Shown: positions 4,902 through 7,699 of the stretch, piece by piece
Position numbering within the stretch: the first letter of the stretch is position 1
Layout of the letters: each line of letters opens with the position of its first letter
Source: Pseudomonadota bacterium
GTDB lineage: Bacteria; Pseudomonadota; Gammaproteobacteria; Burkholderiales; Gallionellaceae
Assembly (NCBI GenBank): GCA_021783525.1
Contig: JAJXTT010000072.1
Coordinates: forward strand, 1 to 7,699
Reading direction: 5' to 3'
DNA length: 7,699 bases
Notes under the pieces: model-generated
Database searches by the model: none
What the model was told of the DNA's origin: nothing
Seen by the model: only the letters and a program-made list of their open reading frames with translations
Program-made: the position numbers and the translations under genes

Positions 4902-6137
4902 ATGAACGGCGATGACGTGCGGTGGTTGGTCGCGCGTGGAATGCCTTGCGGCTGGATAGCTTTGCTGTTCGCGTTGTGTCTTGTTTGCGCTCCGGCCCAA
5001 GCGGGAACTGCAGCATTGAGCTACGAAGAACAGACGCTGGCCGTGGACGGCGTAAACAGGACGGTGCGGGTACCCAAGGGTTACCGGCTGGAATGGCTGG
5101 GCGGCATGGACGAGCCGCGCATGCTGACCTTTGCGGCGAATGGCGACCTGTTCGCGGGTTCGAAGTCGGGCAAGGTGTATCGCCTGCCGCCGCCTTATGC
5201 CAAACCGGAAGTGCTGGTGGAGCCGGGCGGTTATCCGCATAGTGTGGCGTTCCGTCCGGGCGAGATTCTGATTGCGAAGACGGACGGGGTGTATCGCGCG
5301 CCATATCGTCCGGGACAGGCCAGCATCGCATCGGATGCCGTGACGCTGCTGGCGGCGTTGCCCGGCGGCAACGGCCATAACAGTCGCACCTTGGGAATCG
5401 GGCCGGATGGTCGCGTGTATGTGAGCCTGGGCATCCAGCACAATTGCAGCGATCAGTTTCTGGATGCGAGCTATCCGTTCAATGACCGGCGCGGTGGCGT
5501 GCTGGTGCTGAACGAGAGCGGCGGCAAGGCGGGCTGGGAGCCCTTTGCCTCGGGGCTGCGCAATCCGGTGGGCTTCGATTGGCAGCCGCTGACACACGTC
5601 ATGTATGCCGATAACAACGGACCGGATCATCTAGGGTACGACCTGCCGCCGGAATATTTCAGCAGAATCTCCCCCGGCTCCTTTCACGGCATGCCCTGGT
5701 TCCAGTTCGACGGCAAGCAACTGATCCGCGATGACTGTATCGCGACGAAGTCGCCGATCCCGATGACCGAGGTGACGCTCCCGGCCGCGACCTTCCCGGC
5801 GCGCAACGCGCCCCTGGGCATGGCGTTTGTCCCCAAGGGCGCAATGGATGGGCAACTCGAATACGATGCGGTCGTCGCGTTGCACGGTTCATGGGGTACC
5901 CAACCCGGCGGAGGATTTTTCGGCAGCGCCGCAACGCGCCGCCCGCCCAGGCTTGCCGTGGTGCGCTTCAATGATGGCAAGTCAGTTCGTGTGGACGACC
6001 TGGTCACCGGCTTCCAGTTGCCCGACGGCAAACGCTGGGCACGCCCGGCAGGCGTGGCGTTCGGACCGGATGGTGCGCTGTACTTCAGCAGCGATAGCGA
6101 TGCCGAGGGATTATTCAGACTGAAGCGGATGCACTGA
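4902..6137 (+). CDS. Exported PQQ-dependent sugar (glucose/sorbosone-type) dehydrogenase
   Basis: Predicted periplasmic six-bladed beta-propeller of the glucose/sorbosone dehydrogenase family; characterised members oxidise aldoses or other alcohols with PQQ as cofactor. The 411-aa product has a signal peptide: basic/polar start, hydrophobic core IALLFALCLVCA (19-30), probable cleavage after APAQA (residue 34). Family marks include GGNGHNSRTLGIGPDGRVYV (155-174), with His159 at the expected catalytic histidine, ASGLRNPVGFDW (216-227), YADNNGPDHLGYDLPPE (235-251), HGSWG (328-332) and RPAGVAFGPDGALYFSSDSD (381-400). The start at 4902 is chosen because GGAGG (4891-4895) lies 6 bases upstream and the signal peptide follows; the frame is open back to 4713 but without such features. 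ATG 4941 is a possible shorter start. No PQQ synthesis genes are in view, and the substrate cannot be assigned; some relatives are only loosely annotated as L-sorbosone dehydrogenase. Confidence 0.88.
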   Translation: MNGDDVRWLVARGMPCGWIALLFALCLVCAPAQAGTAALSYEEQTLAVDGVNRTVRVPKGYRLEWLGGMDEPRMLTFAANGDLFAGSKSGKVYRLPPPYAKPEVLVEPGGYPHSVAFRPGEILIAKTDGVYRAPYRPGQASIASDAVTLLAALPGGNGHNSRTLGIGPDGRVYVSLGIQHNCSDQFLDASYPFNDRRGGVLVLNESGGKAGWEPFASGLRNPVGFDWQPLTHVMYADNNGPDHLGYDLPPEYFSRISPGSFHGMPWFQFDGKQLIRDDCIATKSPIPMTEVTLPAATFPARNAPLGMAFVPKGAMDGQLEYDAVVALHGSWGTQPGGGFFGSAATRRPPRLAVVRFNDGKSVRVDDLVTGFQLPDGKRWARPAGVAFGPDGALYFSSDSDAEGLFRLKRMH

Positions 6138-6143
6138 CGCGGC

Positions 6144-7699
<1,556 letters not shown>

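Overview
The window looks like a high-GC proteobacterial chromosome segment, most likely betaproteobacterial. This is inferred from the GTP-type PEP carboxykinase, a SlyX protein ending in PPHY, and dispersed palindromic repeats with the core TTCGACAGGCTCA that are common in Beta- and Gammaproteobacteria. No 16S or other marker is present, so genus is not claimed; something near Nitrosomonadales/Gallionellaceae is only a guess.

Left part (1-3288) is a defence-type accessory locus. It holds a MazE-like (DUF3018-type) antitoxin and a MazF/PemK toxin overlapping by ATGA, preceded by two copies of a palindrome that could be the operator. Next comes a 41-codon relic of the 5' end of a second hsdR allele, then an intact type I restriction R subunit (HsdR, 814 aa). 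No hsdM or hsdS is visible; they must lie upstream of base 1, elsewhere, or be absent. HsdR carries an in-frame insertion made of two inverted REP-like repeats between helicase motifs I and II, and a third degenerate copy nearer the N-terminus.

Middle part (3289-4514) has slyX on the minus strand, then a noncoding stretch with another REP-like repeat that appears split by a 57-bp segment largely made of a hairpin, then a calcineurin-like metallophosphoesterase on the plus strand.

Right part (4515-7699) has a previously uncalled 36-codon single-pass membrane protein ORF with a near-perfect ribosome binding site, an exported glucose/sorbosone dehydrogenase-type (PQQ-dependent) beta-propeller, and, converging on it with only 6 nt between stop codons, the 3' six-sevenths or so of pckG (GTP-dependent phosphoenolpyruvate carboxykinase), which runs off the right edge.

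No wholly new system is evident. The best leads are the repeat-driven remodelling of hsdR, the relic second hsdR start between the toxin and hsdR, the split REP with its hairpin insert, and the tiny membrane protein with an RBS hairpin. tRNA, rRNA, CRISPR arrays and transposase genes were not seen.
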